A stretch of 64,000 nucleotides of DNA. It comes from [Eubacterium] saphenum. GTDB lineage: Bacteria; Bacillota; Clostridia; Peptostreptococcales; Anaerovoracaceae. A model generated the notes under the pieces. It made no database searches. It was given only the letters and a program-made list of their open reading frames with translations, and was not told the DNA's origin. The DNA lies in the NCBI GenBank assembly GCA_004555725.1, contig SFHC01000009.1:1-64000 (forward strand), given 5' to 3'. Every line of letters begins with the position of its first letter. Position 1 is the first letter of the stretch. The position numbers and the translations under genes were made by a program. Shown piece by piece: positions 1 to 7,757 of the stretch.

Positions 1-28
1 AGCTAGAACTGGCAGGCAGCGGATAAGG

Positions 29-99
29 ATCTGCGTCCAAATGTAATAGAATGATTATTATGTCCGAGGATACAGTATACTTGCAAATTGGACGCAGAT
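29..99. repeat. 12-bp perfect inverted repeat in the left-edge intergenic region
   Basis: ATCTGCGTCCAA at 29-40 is the exact reverse complement of the segment at 88-99, with a 47-nt loop. The left edge (1-275) holds no ORF I can support and no obvious RNA gene. It may be the tail of a transcript or intergenic DNA belonging to a gene outside the window. A repeat of this size and spacing could arise by chance in 64 kb. Confidence 0.4.
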
Positions 100-274
100 T
101 TCTGCATTATTTCCGGTGTTGCAGACTGTGATCGGTGTCCATGAACGTGTAGCTTCTATTTGGACAGATATTTCCTTTATACTGGCGTTGTGGACGGTGA
201 ATCTGCAGGTTTCAGGAGGTGCGGCCTGTCCGGGAGCATGAATTTTGTCCGTGGACGTGAGATATTGTGTATGT

Positions 275-336
275 AAGAAGAAACGGACGGGAATCCGTGT
301 GTAACAGGTGCAGTGAGCAGGCAGGATTCCCGTCCG
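275..336 (-). terminator. Rho-independent-type terminator of the cation-efflux gene
   Basis: A 13-bp perfect stem (324-336 with 284-296) lies 12 nt past the stop codon of the minus-strand cation-efflux gene. On the minus strand it is followed by a T-rich tract (complement of 275-283). Confidence 0.7.
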
Positions 337-347
337 CCAGGTAGTAT

Positions 348-1439
348 CTATACTCCGCTTTCTTTTATGTTGCAGTTTGAGGGGGTGGAAGTTTCTTTGC
401 TGCAGCTCGTTGTGGAAGAAATCTCTTTGCTGACGTTTGATGAGGCGGAGTTTTCTTTGTTCATGGCCCGGGCGACCGGGGAATCCGGGGCGACGTCGGG
501 AACGAGTTCCAGGTAGACGCCGGTGTAGCGGGCGGAGAGCAGTGCGCGGAGCTTGTCGGTTGCTTCCTTGAGCTGTTTGATGTTCATGATGTTGCCCTTT
601 GTCGTCACGTAGAGGGAAATCCAGAGGCGGCGGCCGGTGCGGACAGCGTCGATGAAGTCTACGTCATATGGGTAATCTTTCAGGCCCTCGGCTGCGATAG
701 CGCGGATCTCTTCGATTTTTTCTGCAGGAGGGGCCATGAGGACGAGTTCTCGGATAGCATTGATGAAGGCGCGGGTCGGTTCAGGAAGCATCAGCGCGGC
801 GATGACGCAGGAAATGACGGAGTCGATGTACGGGATGGTCCATTCCAGCACATGGTAGTAATGGAACGGGATCTCGAGGCCGAATCCGAGGAATGCGCCA
901 AGGCTCAGGAATACGTCGATTTTCCAGGTGATGATTTCGACTTTGATCATCGGGGTTTTCAGTTTACGCCCGAGGAAGCGCATCAGCAGCCATCCGGCGA
1001 CGCAGAACAGGGTCAGGGCAAATTCAAAATACAAGATCAGCCCGGTATCGAGATGGGATCCGCCGTGAAGTATGACCTGGATATTGTCGTAGATAACCAG
1101 AAGGGTGACAATGATCAGGATCGAGCCTTTGATCAGAATAAACAGTGATTCTACCTGCGCAAAGCCGTAAGGAATTTTCTCGCTGACCGGTTTATAGAGC
1201 AGAGGGATCAGCAGCTGATAGATGACAAGGATGACAACGTCCATACTGTCATAGATGCCGTCGATCAGGATGGCCTGGGAATGGGTGGCCAGATACATCA
1301 GCACTTCTGCAATTGCGACGATCACGCCGAGCGTCGTAGAAACCCGGATCGCTTTCTTTTCATCCTGGATGCGCAGTTTGTTTTTTCGGGTACTAATAGT
1401 TTCACACCTTTCTGTTGGCTGTTCCTGTGTGCTCAGCAT
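348..1439 (-). CDS. Cation diffusion facilitator (CDF) family transporter
   Basis: This is a 363-residue membrane protein predicted to export a divalent metal cation. Several hydrophobic helices run from about residue 33 to 225. An SSxDxxxD-like metal-site signature is partly visible as DGIYDSMD near residues 60-67 and WKIDVFLS near 172-179. A soluble C-terminal domain follows, as in CDF proteins, with the segment DFIDAVRTGRRLWISLYV. The last 35 or so residues are a Ser/Thr/Asn/Lys-rich tail unlike the core family. The start is uncertain: the ATG at 1439 has no clear Shine-Dalgarno sequence, while an AAAGG lies inside the first codons. It is transcribed alone toward the left edge and has its own terminator. 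The metal specificity cannot be read from the sequence. Confidence 0.78.
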   Translation of the reverse strand: MLSTQEQPTERCETISTRKNKLRIQDEKKAIRVSTTLGVIVAIAEVLMYLATHSQAILIDGIYDSMDVVILVIYQLLIPLLYKPVSEKIPYGFAQVESLFILIKGSILIIVTLLVIYDNIQVILHGGSHLDTGLILYFEFALTLFCVAGWLLMRFLGRKLKTPMIKVEIITWKIDVFLSLGAFLGFGLEIPFHYYHVLEWTIPYIDSVISCVIAALMLPEPTRAFINAIRELVLMAPPAEKIEEIRAIAAEGLKDYPYDVDFIDAVRTGRRLWISLYVTTKGNIMNIKQLKEATDKLRALLSARYTGVYLELVPDVAPDSPVARAMNKENSASSNVSKEISSTTSCSKETSTPSNCNIKESGV

Positions 1440-1655
1440 CCGCTGTCTGTAAACGGGCAGCTTGCCCGCAGGGATATTATGAGCAGATACGATTTAATTG
1501 GAAAATGATTATTTAAGTATACCATAAACGGATGCAGGGAAGAAGATTGTAAATGTAAAATCTTGGTTTTGTTTTTGGCTCGCGGGGGCGCGGAAGCGGT
1601 TCTAGGGCAGGATTTGATGAGAGCGGCGCGTTGCCGCTGAACGCTGTTTAAACAT

Positions 1656-1684
1656 AAAAAAACAGACCGGCAGCACTGCCGGCC
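1656..1684 (-). terminator. Terminator of tRNA-Ser
   Basis: On the minus strand a GC-rich 9-bp stem (one G-T pair) with a very short loop is followed by seven T residues (complement of 1656-1662), just downstream of tRNA-Ser. Confidence 0.85.
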
Positions 1685-1692
1685 TTCTGATA

Positions 1693-1780
1693 TGGCGGAG
1701 AGATCGGGATTCGAACCCGAGGCCCCGTGAGGGGCACGGCATTTCGAGTGCCGCACGATCGACCACTCTGACATCTCTCC
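1693..1780 (-). tRNA. tRNA-Ser (anticodon CGA), CCA encoded
   Basis: The minus strand gives a complete class II tRNA. The acceptor GGAGAGA pairs with TCTCTCC, followed by discriminator G and an encoded CCA (complement of 1693-1695). The anticodon loop CTCGAAA carries CGA, reading UCG serine codons. A long GC-rich variable arm (about CCCCTCACGGGG) precedes GGTTCGAATCC in the T arm. Its own promoter and terminator flank it. Confidence 0.96.
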
Positions 1781-1812
1781 ATGGATGTTCTGTGTTTCAA
1801 CACAATATAATT

Positions 1813-1841
1813 ATTATACCGTCAGGACGGTCAGTCTGCAA
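1813..1841 (-). promoter_or_regulatory. Promoter of tRNA-Ser
   Basis: On the minus strand the -35 is TTGCAG (1836-1841) and the -10 is TATAAT (1813-1818), with exactly 17 nt between them. It lies 33 nt upstream of the tRNA. Confidence 0.8.
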
Positions 1842-1903
1842 GTGGAATTTACGGACTGCGCCCGGGACGGCGGGCGCAGAAAGCAGAAGGCAGAATGCAG
1901 AAA

Positions 1904-1950
1904 CGGGAAAGAAGCCGCAGAGCGGGATGATCCCCGTGTTCTGCGGCTTC
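1904..1950 (-). terminator. Terminator downstream of ilvB
   Basis: The GAAGCCGCAG arm (1911-1920) pairs perfectly over 10 bp with 1941-1950. A short T-rich run follows on the minus strand. With no gene between it and the ilvB stop, it marks ilvB as monocistronic. Confidence 0.6.
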
Positions 1951-2089
1951 TTCTGCTATGGTTATGACGCGATGGTCATTATTGAAATTCCTGCGGACGA
2001 GAGGCCCTGGATTGCAGGCGTGCATCCTGTCAGGAAAAACTGATCAAAAGCAGCTGCCATGGGGCAGTTTCAGGCTGCTTCAGAATCTC

Positions 2090-3775
2090 TTAGTCCAGAA
2101 GGAAATCGGTGATGTTGGTTCCGCCGTTGACCATCGGACGAACCAGTTCTTCCTTTGGAATGATGCAGTCGACGACGTAGCCCTTTCCTTTTTTATGTTC
2201 TTCCAGGGCTTCCTGCAGGGCAGCCTGGAGTTCTTCTGTGCTGGTGACGCGGGCGCCTTTCAGGCCGTACGCATCTGCGAGTTTGACAAAATCCGGACCG
2301 CGGTCGAGCGTTGTCTCGCTGTAGCGTTTATTGTACATCAGTTTCTGCCACTGGTGGACCATGCCCATGCATCCGTTGTTGAAGATAACGGTGACAATCG
2401 GCAGGTTATAATGTTCCTCTGTGGCGAGTTCGTTGCAGTTCATGCGGAATGAGCCGTCTCCGGTGATGTGCAGAACCATCTTATCCGGATTTCCGACCTG
2501 GGCGCCGATCGCAGCGCCGAGTCCGAACCCCATCGTTCCGAATCCGCCGGAAGTCAGCAGCTGTCCCGGATAATGGAAGTGGAAGTGCTGAATTGCCCAC
2601 ATCTGATGTTCACCGACATCTGTGGTGACCATAACATCCTCCGGGAAGGTCTTCTGAATCGTGCTCAGCGCCTGTTTAGGCGTCAGAGTTCCCGGAACGT
2701 CGTCGTATTTTGTTTCTGTCGGGAAGGAGAAGACGTAAGACTTCCAGTCATCGTGATGGTACTGCGGCATGCGTTCATTCAGAAGCTGCAGGACGCGTTT
2801 GGCATCGCCCAGGATGTAGTGGTCTGTCTGGACATTCTTATTGATCTCCTTAGGGTCCACGTCGATCTGAACCAGTTTGGCAGTTGCGGCAAAGGTTGAA
2901 GGCTTCAAGGCAACACGGTCGCTGAAACGGCAGCCTACGGCAATCAGCAGGTCGCATCCTGCGCAGGCGCGGTTGGACGCCTGGCTTCCGTGCATGCCGA
3001 TCATGCCGGTGGACAGCTTGTCCGCGCCGTCCATAGCGCCTCCGCCCATCAGCGTGATGGCGGTCGGCGCGTCAATTCTGCGGGCAAACTCGCGGAACTC
3101 GTCGGTGGCCTTGCCTCTTGTGACACCGCCTCCGCAGATCAGCATCGGCTTCTGGGACTTGGAAATCATTTCCAGAAGCGTGTCGAGATCTTCCTTCTCC
3201 GGCTCCGGAGCGCGGAAGACATGTTTTCTTTTCTCAACAGCTTTAGGTGTGAGCGGTGTGAAATCCGTCTTTGCTGCAGTGACATCTTTTGGAATGTCGA
3301 TCAGAACCGGACCAGGACGTCCGCTCTCTGCAGTCGCGAATGCGTCGCGGACTGTCTCTGCGAGCTGGTCGACATTCTGTACCTGATAATTCTTCTTTGT
3401 GATCGGTTCCGTGATTCCCTTAATGTCGACTTCCTGGAAAGAACTTTTTCCCAGGAGCGGTTTTGCAACGTTGCAGGTAATGAAAACAACAGGGGAGGAA
3501 TCGAGGAATGAGGTTGCAATTCCCGTGGTCAGATTGGTTGCGCCAGGACCGGAAGTAGCAAAACAGACGCCGACCTTTCCGGTTGATCTTGCGTATCCGT
3601 CAGCTGCGTGGGAAGCGCCCTGCTCATGGGATGTCGTAATGTGGCGGATTTTCCCTTTGTAACGGTAGAGCTCATCATAAATATTCAGGATCGCTCCGCC
3701 AGGGTATCCGAACACTGTATCACATCCCTGTTCTAGTAAACACTCCATTAATACCTTTGCACCTGTCATTTCCAT
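2090..3775 (-). CDS. ilvB: Acetolactate synthase, large (catalytic) subunit
   Basis: This is a thiamine-diphosphate enzyme that condenses two pyruvates to 2-acetolactate (or pyruvate with 2-oxobutyrate), the first common step to valine, leucine and isoleucine. The 561-residue protein has the N-terminal ThDP domain with FGYPGGAIL (22-30) and the proton-relay Glu51 in SHEQGASHAADGYA. It also has the central domain and the C-terminal ThDP motif starting GDG at about residue 439 and ending with NN some 28 residues later. I chose the ATG at 3775 because GGAAGGAG sits 8 nt upstream; an in-frame ATG at 3820 would place that site inside the coding sequence. No ilvN regulatory subunit, ilvC or ilvD lies beside it, and a terminator follows. 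Its roughly 600-nt leader carries a leader peptide, an attenuator and a stem-loop array (separate entries), so regulation is probably by RNA. Confidence 0.96.
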   Translation of the reverse strand: MEMTGAKVLMECLLEQGCDTVFGYPGGAILNIYDELYRYKGKIRHITTSHEQGASHAADGYARSTGKVGVCFATSGPGATNLTTGIATSFLDSSPVVFITCNVAKPLLGKSSFQEVDIKGITEPITKKNYQVQNVDQLAETVRDAFATAESGRPGPVLIDIPKDVTAAKTDFTPLTPKAVEKRKHVFRAPEPEKEDLDTLLEMISKSQKPMLICGGGVTRGKATDEFREFARRIDAPTAITLMGGGAMDGADKLSTGMIGMHGSQASNRACAGCDLLIAVGCRFSDRVALKPSTFAATAKLVQIDVDPKEINKNVQTDHYILGDAKRVLQLLNERMPQYHHDDWKSYVFSFPTETKYDDVPGTLTPKQALSTIQKTFPEDVMVTTDVGEHQMWAIQHFHFHYPGQLLTSGGFGTMGFGLGAAIGAQVGNPDKMVLHITGDGSFRMNCNELATEEHYNLPIVTVIFNNGCMGMVHQWQKLMYNKRYSETTLDRGPDFVKLADAYGLKGARVTSTEELQAALQEALEEHKKGKGYVVDCIIPKEELVRPMVNGGTNITDFLLD

Positions 3776-3802
3776 AGCATTTTCTCCTTCCATATGCTTC
3801 CG

Positions 3803-4066
3803 TAAAACACTCCAATCCAATTTATCTCCTGCCGGTTTATCCCATATCCAATCCAGAATATCCAGCCGTCTCTCCAGAAGCTGTCAGTACGATTTTTTGT
3901 TATTTCTCCATATTATTCTGGGCTGCTCCGCGTCAATCCAATCGCGGACATCCCTGCGGCGGAATTTTCCGCGTTCCGCCGCGGCAGGGGCTCCAATCCA
4001 ATGCCTCTGCGTGTTATCCATTTTTCCATGATCAGCCGGAGTCAATCCAATCCAAGTTCTCCGGCT
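3803..4066 (-). promoter_or_regulatory. ilvB leader: array of stem-loops displaying a repeated UGGAUUG motif
   Basis: The core TGGATTG (minus strand) occurs at 3813-3819, 3849-3855, 3934-3940, 3994-4000 and twice overlapping at 4043-4054. Three copies sit in hairpin loops: stem 4034-4041/4059-4066 (8 bp perfect, 17-nt loop), stem 3984-3991/4003-4010 (8 bp with one mismatch, loop AUUGGAUUGGA), and stem 3927-3932/3943-3948 (6 bp perfect, loop AUUGGAUUGA). The copy at 3849 is enclosed by a weaker AUAU stem and a GCUGG/CCGGC stem; the copy at 3813 has only a 4-bp stem. The array lies between the attenuator terminator and the ilvB ribosome site. The loops and repeats are seen. A role in binding a protein or another RNA is inference. 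No T-box consensus is present. Confidence 0.6.
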
Positions 4067-4128
4067 TCTCCGGCGCCCGGTATCCGGCCGGACGCTGAAA
4101 GCAATCTCACTTTCTGCATGCATGCCAT

Positions 4129-4167
4129 AAAAAAACTGCAGCTGATGTTCCGGACATCAAACTGCAG
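4129..4167 (-). terminator. Attenuator terminator in the ilvB leader
   Basis: On the minus strand CTGCAG plus TGATGT pair with ACATCA plus CTGCAG around a CCGGA loop, followed by seven T residues. It starts 20 nt after the stop of the Ile/Leu/Val-rich leader ORF. Its 5' arm (4158-4166) can instead pair over 9 bp (two G-U) with leader codons 35-37 (4232-4240), giving an antiterminator. Confidence 0.75.
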
Positions 4168-4186
4168 TCAGTGATTACTGATTCTA

Positions 4187-4342
4187 TCAGAAGGAACGTT
4201 TCCGAGGCTCCTTCATATTACAAAGAGTATTTACAGTCTGTATCATCCGGGATTCTGTGGGCGCGTCAATAATGACCGCCTTAATAATGGCGACCGCGAC
4301 GACGACTAGAATGACGATGATGTTCAGAACTGCGTTCAGCAT
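4187..4342 (-). CDS. Branched-chain amino acid leader peptide of ilvB (51 aa)
   Basis: ATG at 4342 is preceded by AAAGGAG with a 9-nt spacer and ends at a TGA at 4187-4189. Seventeen of residues 2-25 are Ile, Leu or Val (for example IIVILVVV at 8-15), followed by a polar, basic tail. Leader peptides of enteric ilv operons have the same character. Segment 1 (CAGTTCTG, 4325-4332) can pair with segment 2 (4232-4240), segment 2 with the terminator 5' arm, and the terminator with itself. A ribosome stalled on Ile/Leu/Val codons would cover segment 1 and favour readthrough. At 51 residues it is longer than classic leaders, and its hydrophobic stretch could also be a membrane helix, so a small membrane protein is the main alternative. 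Confidence 0.7.
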   Translation of the reverse strand: MLNAVLNIIVILVVVAVAIIKAVIIDAPTESRMIQTVNTLCNMKEPRKRSF

Positions 4343-4385
4343 ACTCGTTGTCTCCTTTAATCAATTTGCTTTAATGGACGCTCTT

Positions 4386-4414
4386 AGAATAACACCGGGG
4401 CTGGTGTTTGTCAA
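4386..4414 (-). promoter_or_regulatory. Promoter of the ilv leader, with palindrome in the spacer
   Basis: On the minus strand TTGACA (4409-4414) and TATTCT (4386-4391) are separated by 17 nt. The spacer and its edge hold the inverted repeat AACACC-N6-GGTGTT, which could be an operator. The leader ORF starts about 44 nt downstream of the -10. Confidence 0.8.
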
Positions 4415-4580
4415 TGAATAATAAAAATTAATTGGCAAAATTATTTGTTGACCATAATTAACGGTCGATCGGATGGAAGGCTGTTCTCGGATGATGGATG
4501 CTCCGCTGGGCAGAAGGCCTGCAGATGGACAATGCAAATTGGCAGAAAATGGGCCGGCGGTGCCGGATTCCGGGAATCCC

Positions 4581-4610
4581 TTTACATTATGGGTTCACCT
4601 GCTTTATAAT
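4581..4610 (+). promoter_or_regulatory. Promoter of the cupin gene
   Basis: TTTACA (4581-4586), an 18-nt spacer and TATAAT (4605-4610). It is divergent from the ilv leader promoter and 110 nt upstream of the cupin start. Overlapping ORFs across 4473-4808 have no ribosome site and are not called. Confidence 0.6.
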
Positions 4611-4720
4611 TTTAGCGTACATTCTTGGCCGTTCAGCTTTTGTCGGAAAGACGGAAGGAAGACGCGCGGACATCCGCTGCGCCGCGGCAGAACAATCATG
4701 GATAAACAGGGAGGCAGACA

Positions 4721-5071
4721 ATGGCATTTGTACGCAACATCGGAGAACCGGCGGTCGTTGAGGGGTTTAAAGGCGGAAAGGGACACGTTCTGGCCAGAAA
4801 GATTCTGAAGACGGATGAGGAAATGTATAATAAGGGACGTGTGTTCAACCACATGGTTCTGGAAAAAGGCTGTGAAGTCGGAAAGCACACGCATGAAGGT
4901 GACGCGGAGACGTATTATGTTCTGAGCGGTCACGGAAAGTATCTGACAGAGGGAAAGACGGTTGACGTAGGCCCTGGAGATGTGATGTTCACAGGCGACG
5001 GCGAGACGCATGCCCTCTGGAATGAGGAGGATGAGCCGCTGGAGTTCATCGCACTCGTACTGTATAAGTAA
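4721..5071 (+). CDS. Small single-domain cupin protein
   Basis: This is a 116-residue cytoplasmic protein forming one cupin barrel. Cupin motif 1 is visible as GKHTHEGDAETYYVLSG (metal ligands His, His, Glu) and motif 2 as PGDVMFTGDGETHAL (His ligand), so a divalent metal is probably bound. The length fits a minimal mono-cupin. The start ATG has GGGAGG 6 nt upstream. It is transcribed alone between its own promoter and a long terminator hairpin. Proteins of this fold include isomerases, dioxygenases and simple ligand binders, and nothing here identifies the substrate. Confidence 0.85.
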   Translation: MAFVRNIGEPAVVEGFKGGKGHVLARKILKTDEEMYNKGRVFNHMVLEKGCEVGKHTHEGDAETYYVLSGHGKYLTEGKTVDVGPGDVMFTGDGETHALWNEEDEPLEFIALVLYK

Positions 5072-5131
5072 TGATGTGCGTTTGTTGCCCGGCACAATAT
5101 TAAGCAGAAATTATTGATTACGATGTTTATA

Positions 5132-5220
5132 CCCGGAATTTTTCAGAAAGGGTGCGTGAATACGCAGGACGCAGGTATTTAAGCGGATCCAGGCGCCTTT
5201 CTGTCTTCCGGGTTTTCTTT
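5132..5220 (+). terminator. Branched hairpin terminator after the cupin gene
   Basis: CCCGGAA and CAGAAAGG (5132-5151) pair with CCTTTCTG and TTCCGGG (5196-5212), enclosing a small TGCGT/ACGCA hairpin. TTTTCTTT follows. Confidence 0.6.
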
Positions 5221-5251
5221 ATGTGGAGGGAAGTATTTTTATTTGAGGTGT

Positions 5252-5280
5252 TTAACTCCTTCTTGACATTGCTATATAAT
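5252..5280 (+). promoter_or_regulatory. Probable promoter of feoAB
   Basis: A perfect TATAAT (5275-5280) lies 17 nt after a weak -35 TTAACT (5252-5257). A TTGACA at 5263 is too close to serve this -10. I could not place a convincing Fur or DtxR box. Confidence 0.5.
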
Positions 5281-5354
5281 AGTATACAGTTCGCAGGTTA
5301 AGCGAAATGGGCATCGGAAGAGATGCAGACAAGCAAGAGAGGAAAACGGCGGAA

Positions 5355-7757
5355 ATGAAAACGTTAAAAGAATTGGAAATCGGCGAAAGTGCGCGGGTCC
5401 GGACGGTTGGAGGCGAGGGCGCTCTGCGCCAGCATTTTCTGGATATGGGTCTGATTCCGGGCGCAGTTGTCCGGCTGATTAAATATGCTCCGATGGGAGA
5501 TCCTATGGAGCTGCAGATTCACAGCTATGAGCTTACGCTGCGCCTGGATGACGCGGCAAAGATTGAAATAGAGCCGGTGCGCAGGAAGATCGATGATAAG
5601 CGCACTGAATGCGCAGAGCATCAGGCGCAGGATCATCAAAAGGAACAAAAGCAAAGGGAAGCAGATGAAGAAAGTGAGCTTTTGGATCATCCTGGACTTG
5701 GCGAGGGCGGAAAATATCATACCCGCGCAGATGAACACCCGCTTCCAGATGATGAGCGGCTGACGTTTGCGCTTGCAGGGAATCAGAACTGCGGAAAGAC
5801 AACACTGTTTAATCAGCTGACCGGATCAAATCAGCACGTCGGAAATTTTCCGGGCGTGACTGTCGACCGGAAGAGCGGAATGATTCTCGGGCAGAAAAAT
5901 ACGGAGATCACAGATCTTCCGGGAATTTACTCGATGTCTCCATACAGCAGCGAAGAAATTGTCACCAGACAGTACATTATCGGGGAGAAGCCGCGCGGCA
6001 TTATTAATATCGTGGACGCGACCAACATTGAGCGTAATCTGTACCTGACCATGCAGCTGATGGAACTGGATGTGCCGATGGTGCTGGCACTGAATATGAT
6101 GGACGAGCTGACCGGAAACGGCGGTTCGATCAGGATCAATGAGATGGAAGAAGAGCTCGGCATCCCGGTGGTTCCGATTTCTGCGGTCAAAGGTCAGGGC
6201 ATCCAGGAACTGGCGGATCATGCGATTCACGTCGCGCATTATCAGGAACGTCCGGGCCGTCTGGACTTCTGCAGTCCAGATGAAAACGGCGGAGCTGTGC
6301 ACCGCTGCCTGCACAGCATCATGCATCTGATTGAGGACCATGCGGAAAATGCGGGTATTCCACTCCGTTTCGCAGCGACCAAAATTGTTGAAGGCGACCA
6401 GAGCATCATGGACGCGCTGCGTCTTTCTCAGAATGAGAAGGAGACGATCGAGCACATTATTCTGCAGATGGAAGAGGAACGCGGCCTGGATCGCTCAGCG
6501 GCGATTGCAGATATGCGATTCTCTTTTATCGAAAAACTTGTCAGGAAAACGGTGGTTATGCCGCATGAGAGCAAGGAGCATCAGCGCAGCCGCAGAATCG
6601 ATAAAGTTCTGACCGGGAAACACACAGCGATCCCGTCATTCATTGCAATCATGGCTGCGGTTTTCTATTTGACGTTCAATGTTATCGGCGCCGGTTTGCA
6701 GAATCTGCTGGCCATGGGTGTCGAGGCATTCACCCGCATGCTGGATCACGCGCTGACGGCGGCCGGGGTTACCGGAGCTGTCCATTCTCTGATCATCGAC
6801 GGCATATGCAGCGGCGTCGGGAGTGTCGTCAGTTTTCTGCCGATTATCGTCACGCTGTTCTTTTTCCTGTCGCTGCTGGAAGATACCGGGTATATGGCCC
6901 GCGTTGCGTTCGTGATGGACAAGCAGCTGCGAAAGCTGGGGCTGTCAGGGCGGAGTATCGTCCCGATGCTGCTGGGATTCGGCTGCAGCGTTCCGGCAGT
7001 CATGTCGACCAGGACGCTGCCGTCAGAGCGCGACCGAAAAATGACGATTATGCTGACGCCGTTCATGAGCTGTTCTGCCAAGCTGCCGATTTACGGATTC
7101 TTTACGGCGGCGTTTTTCCCGGGGAAGGGTGCGCTGATCATGGTGCTGCTGTATTTCACCGGCATTCTGGTCGGCATCATCATGGCGCTGCTCAGCAAGC
7201 ATACGATGTTTAAAGGCGAGGCGGTTCCGTTCGTCATGGAACTTCCGAACTACAGGCTTCCGTCCGCCAAGACCGTGCTTCAGCTTTTGTGGGACAAGGC
7301 CAGGGATTTCCTTGAGCGTGCGTTCTCAGTGATTTTTGTCGCAACGATCGTCATCTGGTTCCTGCAGCACTTCAGTCCGCAGCTGCATATGGTCACGGAT
7401 TCGGAAGACAGTATGCTGGCTATGCTCGGCGGTCTGATCGCGCCGGTGTTCGCGCCGATGGGATACGGAAACTGGAAGATTTCCACCGCGCTGATCACAG
7501 GCTTCATGGCTAAGGAAAGCGTAGTTGCCACTCTGAACGTTCTGATCGGCGGTTCGCAGAATCTTGCCGGCATGCTCACTCCGCTTTCGGCACTGGCGCT
7601 GCTGGTTTTCTGCCTGCTGTATACGCCGTGCGTCGCTGCGATTGCTTCCATCAGAAGAGAGCTTGGAAGCAGGTGGGCGGCCGGAATTGTCGTCTGGCAG
7701 TGCGTAGTCGCATGGATCATGTCTTTCCTGGTCTATACGGTTGGAGGTCTGCTCTAG
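5355..7757 (+). CDS. feoB: Ferrous iron transporter: FeoA-FeoB fusion
   Basis: This is an 800-residue inner-membrane GTP-dependent Fe(II) importer. Residues 1 to about 76 are a FeoA-type SH3 domain (LKELEIGESARV, FLDMGLIPG). A highly charged, Gln/Glu/Lys-rich linker follows to about 135. The FeoB G domain then shows G1 GNQNCGKTT (142-150), G3 DLPG (187-190) and G4 NMMD (247-250). From about residue 415 there are gate-type membrane segments, including the conserved GCSVPA and MSCSAKLPIY stretches. FeoA and FeoB are usually separate genes; fusions occur in Clostridia. I chose ATG 5355 because the FeoA homology begins there; the ATG at 5307 lacks a ribosome site. No feoC is beside it. Confidence 0.95.
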   Translation: MKTLKELEIGESARVRTVGGEGALRQHFLDMGLIPGAVVRLIKYAPMGDPMELQIHSYELTLRLDDAAKIEIEPVRRKIDDKRTECAEHQAQDHQKEQKQREADEESELLDHPGLGEGGKYHTRADEHPLPDDERLTFALAGNQNCGKTTLFNQLTGSNQHVGNFPGVTVDRKSGMILGQKNTEITDLPGIYSMSPYSSEEIVTRQYIIGEKPRGIINIVDATNIERNLYLTMQLMELDVPMVLALNMMDELTGNGGSIRINEMEEELGIPVVPISAVKGQGIQELADHAIHVAHYQERPGRLDFCSPDENGGAVHRCLHSIMHLIEDHAENAGIPLRFAATKIVEGDQSIMDALRLSQNEKETIEHIILQMEEERGLDRSAAIADMRFSFIEKLVRKTVVMPHESKEHQRSRRIDKVLTGKHTAIPSFIAIMAAVFYLTFNVIGAGLQNLLAMGVEAFTRMLDHALTAAGVTGAVHSLIIDGICSGVGSVVSFLPIIVTLFFFLSLLEDTGYMARVAFVMDKQLRKLGLSGRSIVPMLLGFGCSVPAVMSTRTLPSERDRKMTIMLTPFMSCSAKLPIYGFFTAAFFPGKGALIMVLLYFTGILVGIIMALLSKHTMFKGEAVPFVMELPNYRLPSAKTVLQLLWDKARDFLERAFSVIFVATIVIWFLQHFSPQLHMVTDSEDSMLAMLGGLIAPVFAPMGYGNWKISTALITGFMAKESVVATLNVLIGGSQNLAGMLTPLSALALLVFCLLYTPCVAAIASIRRELGSRWAAGIVVWQCVVAWIMSFLVYTVGGLL

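Noticed and set aside
1..275. Possible RNA gene or gene tail at the left edge
   Set aside because: Apart from one 12-bp inverted repeat I see no ORF, tRNA-like fold, promoter pair or terminator that would support a call.
1433..1774. A 113-codon minus-strand ORF overlapping tRNA-Ser
   Set aside because: It translates the tRNA and its terminator; not a gene.
3884..4123. A 79-codon minus-strand ORF with repeated Trp-Ile-Gly between the ilvB attenuator and ilvB
   Set aside because: It has no ribosome site, is Arg-rich, and its WIG repeats are only the translation of the UGGAUUG loop motif. The DNA is better explained as a structured leader.
4343..4480. T-box riboswitch upstream of ilvB, aroF or hisZ
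   Set aside because: The conserved AGGGTGGNACCGCG antiterminator sequence is absent from all three leaders.
4473..4808. Overlapping plus-strand ORFs upstream of and across the cupin start
   Set aside because: They lack ribosome sites, overlap the cupin promoter and gene in other frames, and resemble no family.
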